A stretch of 35,954 nucleotides of DNA from Thermoplasmata archaeon (GCA_021789945.1 JAJYIS010000008.1:1-35954), one strand, 5' to 3'. Positions 1 through 8,223 are shown, counted from the stretch's first letter. The notes: generated by a model from the sequence alone, not told the origin. Made by a program: numbers and translations.

Positions 1-1
1 C

Positions 2-256
2 CCGAAGCTGAAGGACATGCGGCAGTCGGCGGGAGAGACCGAGCATGTGGGAAGCACCGCTGTGGCGGACAAGATCAAGAAGTACCAGCCGTTCTTGGGA
101 CTCCACGGGCACATCCACGAGTCGCGCGCGGCCCAGAAGATCGGCCGCACATTCTGCGTGAACCCGGGGAGCGAGTACGGGGAGGGAGTCCTCCGGGGAG
201 TGATCCTCACGGTCGCAGACACGAAGATGAAGAGCTATGTGTTCACGTCTGGCTGA
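2..256 (+). CDS. Metallophosphoesterase, C-terminal part (5' end outside window)
   Basis: The reading frame is open from the first bases of the window and ends at TGA 254-256, so only about the last 84 residues are present. They contain HGHIHES followed by a conserved NPGSEYGEG stretch, the metal-binding end of calcineurin-like phosphoesterases (the last His pair binds the dimetal centre). The N-terminal metal ligands lie outside the window. The architecture resembles small stand-alone archaeal phosphoesterases with a short final beta strand (VILTVADTKMKSY). Substrate cannot be told. The next gene starts 42 bp downstream on the same strand and may be cotranscribed. Confidence 0.8.
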   Translation, partial: PKLKDMRQSAGETEHVGSTAVADKIKKYQPFLGLHGHIHESRAAQKIGRTFCVNPGSEYGEGVLRGVILTVADTKMKSYVFTSG

Positions 257-298
257 TGTAACGAGAGAGAAGAAGATGGGTACGAACGGTGGTGTCGC

Positions 299-1102
299 AT
301 GACAGTCAGACTTCCAGCAGACATTCCGATTGAGGAGTACCCGAAACCCGAGGTGTTCATCGAAGAGGCGCACGCGCTCGTGGACGAGGCCGGCAGGAAG
401 GGTCTGACCCTGCGCGTGATGGGCGGCATGGCGATATACATGCACAGCAAGGACCAGGAGACGCTATGGCGGAACCTGGCAAGGCTCGGGTCGAAGGTGT
501 TCACGGATATCGACCTCGTGGCCTACGGCAAGCAGAGGAACGATCTCTACGAGTTCGTCCAGGGAAGGGGATACAAGACGGACCCGAGGTTCCTATACCA
601 GTTCGGAAAGAAGAGGCACATATTCTTCCAAGGTCGGGTGCCCATGGTGGAGATATTCTACGACCAGCTGGAGATGAACCACACGGTGCCGTACGCCGGG
701 AGGCTCGAGAAGGACTCGCCGACCGTGCCCCTGGGCGAGCTGATGATGCAGAAGCTCCAGGTCGTCAAGATAAACGAGAAGGACCTCAAGGACCTGATCG
801 TGCTCATACGGGCGCATGAAATCGGCGAGGATGACAACGAGAAGATCAACATCAATGTCTTCGACTATGTGGACCTGTTCAACGATTGGGGCTGGTACCA
901 CACCGCAACGATGAACCTGAACAACATCAAGAAAAAGGCCGGCGAGTACACGCAGCTCTCAGAGGACGATAGGAGGATAGTCAATCAGAGAGTCGACAAG
1001 ATGCTGGCGCACATCGAGGGCAAGCCCAAGTCGTTCAAGTGGAAGATGAGGGCGAAGATGGGCGAGAAGACCATGTGGTACAATCCCGTCGAGGATTGGT
1101 GA
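299..1102 (+). CDS. Nucleotidyltransferase-fold protein (AbiEii-like)
   Basis: A 267-residue protein. Residues 41-48 read MGGMAIYM and residues 69-74 TDIDLV: the Gly-Gly and Asp-x-Asp signature of the DNA polymerase beta-like nucleotidyltransferase fold, with the longer spacing (about 27 residues) and intervening Arg seen in AbiEii/MNT-type members. A possible third acidic position lies in VEIFYDQ (about 117-123). The C-terminal half is helical, charged and Lys-rich. The ATG at 299 is the first in frame; no strong ribosome binding site precedes it. No antitoxin-like partner lies next to it, so a toxin role is not supported; a house-keeping nucleotidyl transfer to an unknown target is as likely. 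It ends 3 bp from the convergent deoxyhypusine-synthase-like gene. Confidence 0.65.
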   Translation: MTVRLPADIPIEEYPKPEVFIEEAHALVDEAGRKGLTLRVMGGMAIYMHSKDQETLWRNLARLGSKVFTDIDLVAYGKQRNDLYEFVQGRGYKTDPRFLYQFGKKRHIFFQGRVPMVEIFYDQLEMNHTVPYAGRLEKDSPTVPLGELMMQKLQVVKINEKDLKDLIVLIRAHEIGEDDNEKININVFDYVDLFNDWGWYHTATMNLNNIKKKAGEYTQLSEDDRRIVNQRVDKMLAHIEGKPKSFKWKMRAKMGEKTMWYNPVEDW

Positions 1103-1105
1103 GCC

Positions 1106-2203
1106 TCACACCGCCTTCCGCCTTCTCGAAGCCGCCGGTTTCCTTCCCAGGCGCTCCATGACCGCCTTGACCACCAAGGGCCATGCGATCGTGGCATCGG
1201 AGAAGACCTCGACATACCTGCCGCCTTCGGACAACGGGCGGATCTTGCCCCAAGAGACGCCCTCAGAGTAAGTGCATCCGGATAGGCCGCCCCAGTGTAC
1301 AGGCTCAGGGCATATCCTGATGGCGTAGTCGAACCTCTTGAACCCGCCCCCGCTCCCAACCCGCTTCTGGATGATGTCGAGATACGGGCCGACCTGCTGA
1401 GCCCAGTTCCTCGGTACGCCGCCCCCGATCGTGAGCACACCGAGCTTCTTCGACGCCAGCACTCTCTCGGTGTAGTCCTCGAGGTCCGCGAACGCGTCGT
1501 ATCTGACCGGCTCGCGCCCCTGCAGGCTCATGCGGCGCATGTACACCCCGAAGTCGAGCCCGAGCTCCGAGTCGGTGAACGCCGGGACGTAGACTGGCAC
1601 GTCCTTGAGATAGGCCGACTTCAGGATCCCCCTGTGGCCCTTTCCGGTGTGCTTTGCCAGATAGGCGCCTATCAGCCTGTTCAGCTCGAAGCTCCCAAGG
1701 AAGGGCGTCCCGTCGATGGACTCCATGACCTTCCTGAAGATGAGCTCCATGTCGTCGAGGCTCTGCTCAAGCTCGATCGTGTCATAGATCCTGTTGTATC
1801 CTCGCTCATAGAGCTCTATATCGTTCATTGACGGGCGGTGTTTGAAGTGCGCCCGTCCAGTGGTTTCGACCATTCCGTGTGCCATGATCGCGCCTGTGGA
1901 GATGACGGCGTCGGTCATGCCCATGTCGATCATGTCGCAGACGACCAGCCCCATCTTCGCTGGAGTCATCGCGCCCGACAGCGTCAGGACCTTGAAGCAA
2001 TCCCTGTCCCTGACCATCGCCTCGAGGACCTCTGCCGCCTCGCCCACGCTCCTCGCGCCGAAGCTGCACTTCGCCATCCCCGCCACGAGGTCCGAGACGG
2101 ACCTGTACTTAGTGAGGTCAAGCGGCTGTAGCGGCTCGAGCCCGTCGCTGAAACCGTCGTGGAAGTTCCCGACCTTCCGGATGCCTGCGTCATGTCTTCC
2201 CAT
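1106..2203 (-). CDS. Deoxyhypusine synthase-like protein
   Basis: Family enzymes move the aminobutyl group of spermidine to a lysine, of aIF5A in true deoxyhypusine synthase, using NAD. The C-terminal motif GVSWGKIR holds the lysine that carries the enzyme-imine intermediate (Lys320 with the start used here), preceded by WGGLSGCTYSE and followed by the DATIAWPLVV strand. The GGG-V segment is followed by Arg-Asn-Trp where human DHS has the catalytic His288 region (Lys-His-His), so this belongs to a divergent clade that may make another polyamine product. The ATG at 2203 was chosen because AGGAGG (2211-2216) lies 7 nt upstream; a longer frame to 2236 lacks this. Length is 365 residues, normal for the family. 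It follows pdaD (45 bp gap) in the same direction, a polyamine operon. Confidence 0.85.
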   Translation of the reverse strand: MGRHDAGIRKVGNFHDGFSDGLEPLQPLDLTKYRSVSDLVAGMAKCSFGARSVGEAAEVLEAMVRDRDCFKVLTLSGAMTPAKMGLVVCDMIDMGMTDAVISTGAIMAHGMVETTGRAHFKHRPSMNDIELYERGYNRIYDTIELEQSLDDMELIFRKVMESIDGTPFLGSFELNRLIGAYLAKHTGKGHRGILKSAYLKDVPVYVPAFTDSELGLDFGVYMRRMSLQGREPVRYDAFADLEDYTERVLASKKLGVLTIGGGVPRNWAQQVGPYLDIIQKRVGSGGGFKRFDYAIRICPEPVHWGGLSGCTYSEGVSWGKIRPLSEGGRYVEVFSDATIAWPLVVKAVMERLGRKPAASRRRKAV

Positions 2204-2248
2204 TCTGCTTCCTCCTGATTCGGAGAGGCTGGGCACGGATGTCCATCA

Positions 2249-2842
2249 TCACGCCTTCTCGTGCTTCGTCTCGGCCGCGTCCTCCGCCTCGACGGTCGTG
2301 ACGAACACCGCCGCGGCGATCACGGTCGTGTAGAGGCCGTTCTTGTCCCCCTCAGCGGTCTTGGTCATGTTGAACGACTGCACTATCCTCCCGCTCATCT
2401 TGTAAAGATCCTCGCGCTCGTCCCAGTCCTGCTCAGCGTCGAACGGTATCCCGAGCGCCGTGGCCAACATGGTCGCGGCGAGGTCCTCGGCATAGTGGCC
2501 CGCATGCTCTGCGTTCGCGCCGTAGGCATGGTGTTCCGAGAGGTAACCGTACTGAGAACGGTCAGCTGGCACCGCGCACCCCACGGACGCCGCGACCATC
2601 CTGTTCGGCTCGTTCGTCGAGTTCCTTGCCATGACGCAGAACACTATCTGACCCGGGACGAGCCCCTTCAGGCCCTCCTCGGGGGTGACGATCGCACACC
2701 CCGGAGGAAGGATGCTCGACACGGAAACGATGTTGAATTTCTCAATTCCTGCATCCCTGAGCGCGAGCTCGAACGACTGCAACTCGTGCTTGTGTCTTCC
2801 CACGCCCTTCGTGAAGAAGAGCTTCTTCGGAATCACGCGCAT
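2249..2842 (-). CDS. pdaD: Pyruvoyl-dependent arginine decarboxylase
   Basis: Converts arginine to agmatine, the first step of archaeal polyamine synthesis. The proenzyme cleaves itself at a Ser-Ser bond to form the pyruvoyl group: VSSILPPGC is the family cleavage motif. Further family features are the SVGCAVPAD strand and the C-terminal [13 protein letters not shown] strand. At 197 residues it is somewhat longer than the methanogen enzyme because of an insert rich in Tyr, His and Glu near the middle. The ATG at 2842 was chosen since the conserved domain begins there and a TATA box (2871-2878) sits about 32 bp upstream, which implies a leaderless message; upstream in-frame codons look non-coding. 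The deoxyhypusine-synthase-like gene follows. Confidence 0.9.
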   Translation of the reverse strand: MRVIPKKLFFTKGVGRHKHELQSFELALRDAGIEKFNIVSVSSILPPGCAIVTPEEGLKGLVPGQIVFCVMARNSTNEPNRMVAASVGCAVPADRSQYGYLSEHHAYGANAEHAGHYAEDLAATMLATALGIPFDAEQDWDEREDLYKMSGRIVQSFNMTKTAEGDKNGLYTTVIAAAVFVTTVEAEDAAETKHEKA

Positions 2843-2870
2843 GTCGTGGTATATTGTCAATGACTTGCAC

Positions 2871-2878
2871 TTAAAAGT
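2871..2878 (-). promoter_or_regulatory. TATA box for pdaD
   Basis: On the reverse strand this reads ACTTTTAA, centred about 32 bp upstream of the pdaD ATG, the spacing expected for a leaderless archaeal transcript. Confidence 0.5.
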
Positions 2879-3167
2879 GAGCCCGCAGGATGCAGAACGT
2901 CCGCTCGGGGAAAGTAGAACAAGAAAAAGAAAGAGGGGGGAAGATTGAGTAGCAATCTGTCTTCCTGACCTTATATAAGCATTTCTTTTTGGCCCCGGGC
3001 GGGCCCCTTCCCTTGGCATCAACTTCATATACTGCCTATGTGCCAGGCCGCGTTTTCCAGGCTGCGGGGGGCACGCGACCGGAGGGGCCATGGGATCGGA
3101 AATCACCGTCGCAAGAACTCATAGGAGAACGGATCGAGAGCGATCCTCCGCTCCGCGGCGCGGAGAT
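2879..3167. other. Intergenic stretch with several GC-rich hairpins and a TATA palindrome
   Basis: No convincing gene. A palindromic TTATATAA lies at 2971-2978. After it come inverted repeats: GGCCC/GGGCC around 2991-3005; GTGCC/GGCAC (3040-3044 with 3070-3074) enclosing CCGC/GCGG; GGATCG-AGAG-CGATCC (3131-3146); CTCCGC-GGC-GCGGAG (3151-3165). The last two lie directly beyond the stop of the reverse-strand ATPase gene and could end its transcript. Read on the forward strand, the same block could be a small RNA of about 160 nt driven by the TATA site. Neither reading is proven. Confidence 0.3.
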
Positions 3168-4976
3168 TCAGGTCTGCTTGCTCAGAGCCCCCTGAGAGAC
3201 CATGCGCATGACCCTGTACAGGACCTTCGGGATCTCGTCGAAGCTGGCCACCGAGTACATCTTCCCTCTGCCGCTTGCGGCCATAGACTCACAGGTCCCA
3301 GGCTGGCAATCGTGGCTCTCGGTCATTATGACGAACAGGCGCTTGTATCTCGAAGCGGCCTCGGCGGGGTCGTCCCCCACCGTGAAGTTGCCGTCAGTGA
3401 CCATGATCCCGACCCTGTTCCTAGTGGACGCGAGCCCGAGCTCCTCCTTTCCCCGCGTCAATGCCCACTCGATGTTGGTGTATCCCCCGGCGCGCGCGTC
3501 CAGAAGGTCCGAGATGATGTCGTCCAGATTCCTCGCCTGGTTCACCTTCTTCAGAACGCTCGGGCGGTCGTTGAAGGTTATGAGCAGATAATCGATCGTC
3601 TTGAGACGATATGCGAGCACCGCGACCGCAGCCGTCGCGATCGCGAGCTTGTCCCCGCTCATCGACAGGCTGGCGTCGAGCATCAGCGCGACCGCGAGCT
3701 TTCGGGGCTCCCGCCTCTCGACGATGATGTCCCTGGGGTCGACATGGCCCTTCTCGACCATGCCGTCCAAGGTCGACTCGATGTCTATCTCGGCCTCCTC
3801 GCCCAGCCTGTACTCGTTCCTCGAGATGAAGTTCGGGAGCGAGACCGGCCCAAGTAGCTGGAGCACCCTTCTGATGGTCGCCTTGATTGCGATCCGTTTG
3901 GCCATCTCTATTAGCCCCTGGTCATCAAGGCTGATCCTCAGCTGAGCGTAGTTCTGCGCGATCGCCCAGCCTATGTCATCGTCGCCCGAGAGCGGCTCCT
4001 CCCCGTTCTGCTCAAGGATCCTGATGAGGTCGGGGATGTCCCTGCTCCTGAGCCTTTCCTCTTCCGACCTCCTGCGGCGCTCGAACTCCTCCTTCTTCGC
4101 GTCCTCAAGCCTGCGGGCCGCGGGGGACTGCGTGATGGAGAAGCATTCCATTACGATCTCCTCGATCACCTCGTCCGCGGTCTTCTTGGACTCCTCCCTC
4201 ATCTCTATCCTGGTGGGCAGTGCCATGTGGGCGGCCTTGCCCACGCCCTCAATGAGGTCCGAGGAGAGCGTCTCGGACATCCTCACGATGCTCATCGCGG
4301 CCCTGACGCTCGCGCCTCTCCGGATGTTCGGGTGGCTTCTAGTCCGCCTCGTGATCCATACGGCCCGATCGATGAGCTCCTCAGACGCCTTGGGGAAGTT
4401 CTTCCTCACGATCTCGACCTCCTCGGCCTCGGACTGGTAGTCCAGGAGCAGTAGCTCGAAGCGGTCGGAGAGCGCCTCGGATAGGGCCGTCGTTGCGACG
4501 AACTCCCTCGGATTCTGAGTCCCGATGACCACGAACCCCGGAACCGAGCGCACGGTGCCTATCCTCGGGATCTCGATGATGCCTTCGTCCATCGCGGGAA
4601 GCAGTATGTTCTGGACGCCCTCGGGCATGCGGTTCATCTCGTTCATGAACAGAACCCCGCCCTCCCTCATCGCGCTCGTCAGCGGGCCTGGTATGAAGGC
4701 CTCTGGAACGTATCCCTTCTCGAGCACTATCGGCGGGTCGAACCATCCGGACAGCTTCTGCTCCGTGTAACGCTCGTCCCCGTCCACTCGGAAGATTGGC
4801 CGCCCGAGATGTTGGGCGACAGCGACGGCGAGAATCGTCTTTCCAACGCCGACCGGACCTTCGATCATGAGGTTCTTGCCTGAACTGACGGCGGCGAGTG
4901 CCTTCTCGATCTCCTTCTCCCTGCCGACGATCCGGCTCTCTCTCTGAATAGCCGCGACGCCGCTCATTCTGGCCAT
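3168..4976 (-). CDS. MoxR/ChlI-type AAA+ ATPase fused to a VWA domain
   Basis: A 602-residue single chain. Residues 40-47 (GPVGVGKT) are Walker A; 106-113 (GGVLFMNE) is Walker B, with Asn replacing the usual Asp before Glu; IGTQNP is sensor 1. The C-terminal third is a von Willebrand A domain with a complete metal-ion-dependent adhesion site: DASLS at 434-438, Thr500 in GGYTN and Asp528 in VTDGN. The middle region is charged and helical. The layout resembles magnesium-chelatase I/D subunits or MoxR-VWA pairs merged into one protein; these act as ATP-driven chaperones or metal-insertion machines. No chelatase H subunit or cobalamin gene is nearby, so a chaperone role is more likely. The ATG at 4976 is chosen; a TATA box lies about 38 bp upstream. 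Confidence 0.85.
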   Translation of the reverse strand: MARMSGVAAIQRESRIVGREKEIEKALAAVSSGKNLMIEGPVGVGKTILAVAVAQHLGRPIFRVDGDERYTEQKLSGWFDPPIVLEKGYVPEAFIPGPLTSAMREGGVLFMNEMNRMPEGVQNILLPAMDEGIIEIPRIGTVRSVPGFVVIGTQNPREFVATTALSEALSDRFELLLLDYQSEAEEVEIVRKNFPKASEELIDRAVWITRRTRSHPNIRRGASVRAAMSIVRMSETLSSDLIEGVGKAAHMALPTRIEMREESKKTADEVIEEIVMECFSITQSPAARRLEDAKKEEFERRRRSEEERLRSRDIPDLIRILEQNGEEPLSGDDDIGWAIAQNYAQLRISLDDQGLIEMAKRIAIKATIRRVLQLLGPVSLPNFISRNEYRLGEEAEIDIESTLDGMVEKGHVDPRDIIVERREPRKLAVALMLDASLSMSGDKLAIATAAVAVLAYRLKTIDYLLITFNDRPSVLKKVNQARNLDDIISDLLDARAGGYTNIEWALTRGKEELGLASTRNRVGIMVTDGNFTVGDDPAEAASRYKRLFVIMTESHDCQPGTCESMAASGRGKMYSVASFDEIPKVLYRVMRMVSQGALSKQT

Positions 4977-5009
4977 GATGCAAGACCATCCTGCTCATGC
5001 GGGTGAGGG

Positions 5010-5018
5010 ATATAAATG
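5010..5018 (-). promoter_or_regulatory. TATA box for the MoxR-VWA gene
   Basis: Reverse strand ATTTATATC about 38 bp upstream of the ATG at 4976, implying a leader of roughly 10 nt. Confidence 0.5.
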
Positions 5019-5043
5019 GTTCGCCAGACCAGTCAAGCGACTC

Positions 5044-6969
5044 TCACGGCAGCGGCAGGATGAAGCAGAACATGCTGCCTCTCGATGAGTCGTCATACAC
5101 TCGATTCTCGACCCAGACCTTCCCGCCGTACCTCTCGACGAGCGTCTTGACGAGCACCAGTCCCATCCCGGCCCCCCTCGACTTCTGAAGGATCGGCCGG
5201 TCAGGCCTCACGAGCTTCCTGAAATCGCGAGTGAACACCTTGTCCTTGAACTCGTCAGGTATGCCGATCCCCCGGTCGGCGACGACGACCTTCGCGTGCT
5301 TCCTGCCCTCGAAGTCGACGGTCGACAGCTCCACGTCGACGATGATCTCATCGTGCTCGTCGTACTTGATGGCGTTCGTGAGCAGGTTGTACAGCACCTC
5401 GTCCAGGAAGCTGTCGGCCATGACATAAACCTCGTGCTCTGGCAGGACGAGATCGATGTCGATCTTCTTCGAAACATAGGCGCTCCTCGAATCGGCCGCC
5501 GTCTGCCGGATGGACTTCGTGAGGCTGGTCGGGACCAGCTCGCCCCCGCTCGTCTCAAGCATCTGGGCAGAGCGCCGGACGTTCCTGACCAGGTGGGTGA
5601 TGCTTCTGGCGGCCTCCTGCGCGGACGAGAGGTACCTATGCTGTATAGGAGACAGCTCTGTGGTTCCCATGACGACCTCCAGGTACGCGTTAACAGGGTT
5701 CACGAGGTTGCCCACATCGTGCGTGAGAAGGTCGAGGTACATCTTGACCTGGGTCTTCGCGTCCTCCGCTTCCTTGAACATCGAGGAGTTCTCGACGGCT
5801 ATGCCGGCGATGCTGGCGTATGCCTCCATCATCTCCATTGACTCCTTGGTCGGAATCTTGCCGTCCTCGGGATAGTCCAGCTGAATGTATCCGAGGATGT
5901 TCCCGTCCCTGTCGTACAGGCCGAAGTACAGGAGGTCGAGCTCGTGCCAGCTATCGGGGCTCTTCCTGGCCTGGCGGGCCTTGTCGGGAGTTTCTATGAA
6001 TACGAAGTCGGACCCGCTCCCCTGCTTCTCACCGGGAACGAAGTACCCGGTCTTGGTCACCCTGAAGACCTCCTTGAAGTCGGAGAGCACCACGCTCCTG
6101 AGGATCATGCTGGACCTGACGGCCTGCTCCTCCTCCTCAGTGTAGCCGGTCAGCGCGTGCACCGTCACGCGGTTCGAGCCCTTCGTGAATATGGATACTC
6201 CAGTCTTCCTGAAGCCGAACGTGAGCGCCATGGAGTCGGAGACCTTCTGGAGCACGATGTCCAGGTCGTCAACCCTTAGGACGCTCCTCAGGAGGTCGAG
6301 GATCTTCTGGATCCTGGTCGTCTTCAGCTCATTCTCCTGGAAGAGGTCCGACACTCGCCTGTACATATTGTGGTTCTCGATGGCCACGGCCGCCAGGTTC
6401 GCGAAGAGCTCCATCTCGCGCACGGACTGCAGCGAGGGGAGCCTGCCGCTCTGCGGATAGTCCACCTGCATGTATCCGATGAGATTCCCGCTACGCGTCA
6501 TGAGGGCGAAATACAGTAGGTCGAGCTCGTGCCAGGAGTCCGGGGACGGCCTGGGCTTCCGCGCGGCGTCCGGGTCCCTGACGAGGACGAACTCCTCGGG
6601 TTTGCCGTTCTGCTTCTCCACTGGGACGAAGTACGTGGCTCTGGACAGCTTGCAGTCCTCTCGAAGGTCGGAGATGATCTCATCGTGTGCGAAGGCCTTG
6701 GGGGATGCATCCAGCTCCTTGCGGTCAGCCTCTGAGTATCCCGCCATTGCGTGTTGCGAGAACACCTGGCTCTTGTCGTCGAGCATCGATATGTGGACGA
6801 GGTCGAAGCCGTATATCTCCCTCACGGACTCGCATATCCGCGTGAGAAGAGCGTTGACGTTCTCCACATTCATCAGGCCAGAGGTGAGCTCGTAGATACG
6901 CTCCAGGCTCTTGATGTGACGATTCGTCATGTCGTCCGATTCCGAAGGGAGAGTCGGTGGTGCGGACAT
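5044..6969 (-). CDS. Double-GAF sensor histidine kinase, soluble
   Basis: Two tandem GAF domains (about 30-200 and 225-395) clearly duplicated from each other: each ends with SPDSWHELDLLYF and a Gly-Tyr-(Met/Ile)-Gln strand. Then a phosphoacceptor helix with His417 in LLTHDVGN, and a HATPase domain with N box (YNLLTNAIKYDE), G1 box (DRGIGIP) and G2 box (GAGMGL). No membrane segment, so it senses a cytoplasmic ligand or binds a cofactor. No response regulator is next to it. ATG 6969 (641 residues) was chosen because a TATA box (6995-7003) is 30 bp upstream; an in-frame ATG at 6981 would add four residues, and one at 6930 is also possible. A paralog with one GAF domain lies at 18.3-19.6 kb. Confidence 0.88.
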   Translation of the reverse strand: MSAPPTLPSESDDMTNRHIKSLERIYELTSGLMNVENVNALLTRICESVREIYGFDLVHISMLDDKSQVFSQHAMAGYSEADRKELDASPKAFAHDEIISDLREDCKLSRATYFVPVEKQNGKPEEFVLVRDPDAARKPRPSPDSWHELDLLYFALMTRSGNLIGYMQVDYPQSGRLPSLQSVREMELFANLAAVAIENHNMYRRVSDLFQENELKTTRIQKILDLLRSVLRVDDLDIVLQKVSDSMALTFGFRKTGVSIFTKGSNRVTVHALTGYTEEEEQAVRSSMILRSVVLSDFKEVFRVTKTGYFVPGEKQGSGSDFVFIETPDKARQARKSPDSWHELDLLYFGLYDRDGNILGYIQLDYPEDGKIPTKESMEMMEAYASIAGIAVENSSMFKEAEDAKTQVKMYLDLLTHDVGNLVNPVNAYLEVVMGTTELSPIQHRYLSSAQEAARSITHLVRNVRRSAQMLETSGGELVPTSLTKSIRQTAADSRSAYVSKKIDIDLVLPEHEVYVMADSFLDEVLYNLLTNAIKYDEHDEIIVDVELSTVDFEGRKHAKVVVADRGIGIPDEFKDKVFTRDFRKLVRPDRPILQKSRGAGMGLVLVKTLVERYGGKVWVENRVYDDSSRGSMFCFILPLP

Positions 6970-6994
6970 CTGCGGGTGCATATAGATGGCCTGT

Positions 6995-7053
6995 CAATAA
7001 AAGCCTTTGTCGCGCGGTTCGATCCCGAGAATTCAGCCTAGGAAGCTTTAAGG
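6995..7053. promoter_or_regulatory. Divergent promoters between histidine kinase and DppA genes
   Basis: Reverse strand CTTTTATTG (6995-7003) serves the kinase gene; forward strand CTTTAAGG (7046-7053) is about 32 bp upstream of the dppA-like ATG at 7082. Both spacings suit leaderless or nearly leaderless messages. Confidence 0.45.
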
Positions 7054-7081
7054 CCCAATCCCGCAATCGACTGGCGAGACG

Positions 7082-7915
7082 ATGAAGGTCCACATAACGG
7101 CTGACATGGAGGGAATTGCGACCATCTCGCACGACGAGCAGGCTGACTACAAGAGTCAGGAGTATCCGCGGATGCGGGAGATCATGACCGACGAGGTCGA
7201 GGCCGCGATACAGGGAGCGAAGGACGGCGGCGCGGACAGCATCATCGTCTGCGATGCCCACGACACGGGCAGGAACCTGCTTGTCGAGAAGCTGGATCCG
7301 GAGGTCGAGGTGGTCCAGGGGAACCCCTACGAGCTCGGGATGATGAACGGCATCTCGAAGGGCTTCGACGCCTCCCTGCAGATCGGGTACCATTCAATGC
7401 GGCACACCCACGAGGGCACCCTCGGGCACACCTACACCTACAACGTGGCTCAGCTGAGGTTCAACGGCACGGTCATCGGAGAGTCTGGGCTCAGCGCGGC
7501 GATAGCAGGCCACTTCCGGGTGCCCCTGGTGTTCGTCTCGGGGGACGCGCACGCCGTGAAGCAGGCCCAGATGCTCGTGAGCGACATCGTCGGCGTTCCG
7601 ACGAAGACTGGCGTCGGAATCTACGCGGTTCGGTCGCTGACCCCGAAGAAGGCCTGCGACCTGATCAGGAAGGGGGCCAAGAAGGCCGTCGAGAGGAGCA
7701 ACGAGATCAAACCCTTCATCGTCGGGAAGCCGGTCGTCATGCAGGTCGAGCTCGAACGGCCCCTCATGGCGCAGTACGCCTCGAAGATACCGATGGTGAA
7801 GCGGGTGGATATCAAGACCGTCTCGTACAAGGCGCGGGACGTCATCGAGGCCTTCGACGTGTTCAATGTGATCAACCAGCTGGCATCCTATGCGAAGAGC
7901 GAGGGCCCGCTCTGA
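7082..7915 (+). CDS. dppA: D-aminopeptidase DppA family (peptidase M55)
   Basis: A 277-residue zinc peptidase of the M55 family; Bacillus DppA removes N-terminal D-amino acids from short peptides as a self-compartmentalising decamer. The metal ligands of that enzyme are all in register: Asp8 and Glu10 (TADMEG), His60 (CDAHD), His104 (GYHS) and Glu134 (IGES). The length is usual. ATG 7082 is the natural start (MKVHITADMEG is the family N terminus) with a TATA box about 32 bp upstream. No Dpp transporter genes are adjacent, so the source of its substrate is unknown; recycling of cytoplasmic peptides is the simplest guess. A weak hairpin AGACC/GGTCT (7926-7947) followed by T residues comes after the stop. 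Confidence 0.92.
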   Translation: MKVHITADMEGIATISHDEQADYKSQEYPRMREIMTDEVEAAIQGAKDGGADSIIVCDAHDTGRNLLVEKLDPEVEVVQGNPYELGMMNGISKGFDASLQIGYHSMRHTHEGTLGHTYTYNVAQLRFNGTVIGESGLSAAIAGHFRVPLVFVSGDAHAVKQAQMLVSDIVGVPTKTGVGIYAVRSLTPKKACDLIRKGAKKAVERSNEIKPFIVGKPVVMQVELERPLMAQYASKIPMVKRVDIKTVSYKARDVIEAFDVFNVINQLASYAKSEGPL

Positions 7916-8046
7916 GTCGATTCGGAGACCCGGTCCTGTACAGGTCTTTCCGGGAGCCCGCATGTCTGCAGCGAGAAGTCACGTCCGAGTGCGGCTCAAT
8001 CCAGAAATATCCGGCGATGCCTAGTCCTACCTAGGAGGCAGATACA

Positions 8047-8223
8047 ATGGGAAAGGCAAACAAGGGAAGTGAGTATGTGTGCGGAGTCTGCGGCACGACT
8101 CTGGTCGTGACGGAGTGCGGGACCGGATACCTTGAGGACATCGTCTGCTGCTCGCAGCCGATGAAGGTCAAGGCGGCGAAGGCCAAGAAGAGCAAGCCGA
8201 AGAAGGCCGTCAAGAAGAAGTAG
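8047..8223 (+). CDS. Desulforedoxin-type iron protein with lysine-rich tail
   Basis: A 58-residue protein. Residues 10-40 match the desulforedoxin / desulfoferrodoxin N-terminal domain: Cys12-x2-Cys15 (YVCGVCG) and the vicinal pair Cys34-Cys35 (VCCSQPM) would bind one Fe(Cys)4 centre; an extra Cys24 is present. The neelaredoxin (superoxide reductase) domain is absent, so it is an electron carrier or a sensor rather than a reductase. The last 18 residues are mostly Lys, Ala and Pro, like a nucleic-acid-binding tail. AGGAGG at 8033-8038 lies 8 nt before the ATG. A T5 run follows at 8253-8257. Unrelated genes flank it. Confidence 0.85.
   Translation: MGKANKGSEYVCGVCGTTLVVTECGTGYLEDIVCCSQPMKVKAAKAKKSKPKKAVKKK

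Noticed and set aside
299-1102. Toxin-antitoxin reading of the AbiEii-like nucleotidyltransferase
   Set aside because: No antitoxin-like gene next to it and no mobile element signs.
2989-3195. A 68-codon forward open frame
   Set aside because: No ribosome binding site, composition dominated by hairpin sequence, and it overlaps the end of the ATPase gene antisense.
7010-7035. A tRNA-like T-arm sequence (GGTTCGATCCC)
   Set aside because: The 5-bp stem has a mismatch and no acceptor, D or anticodon arm is found upstream.
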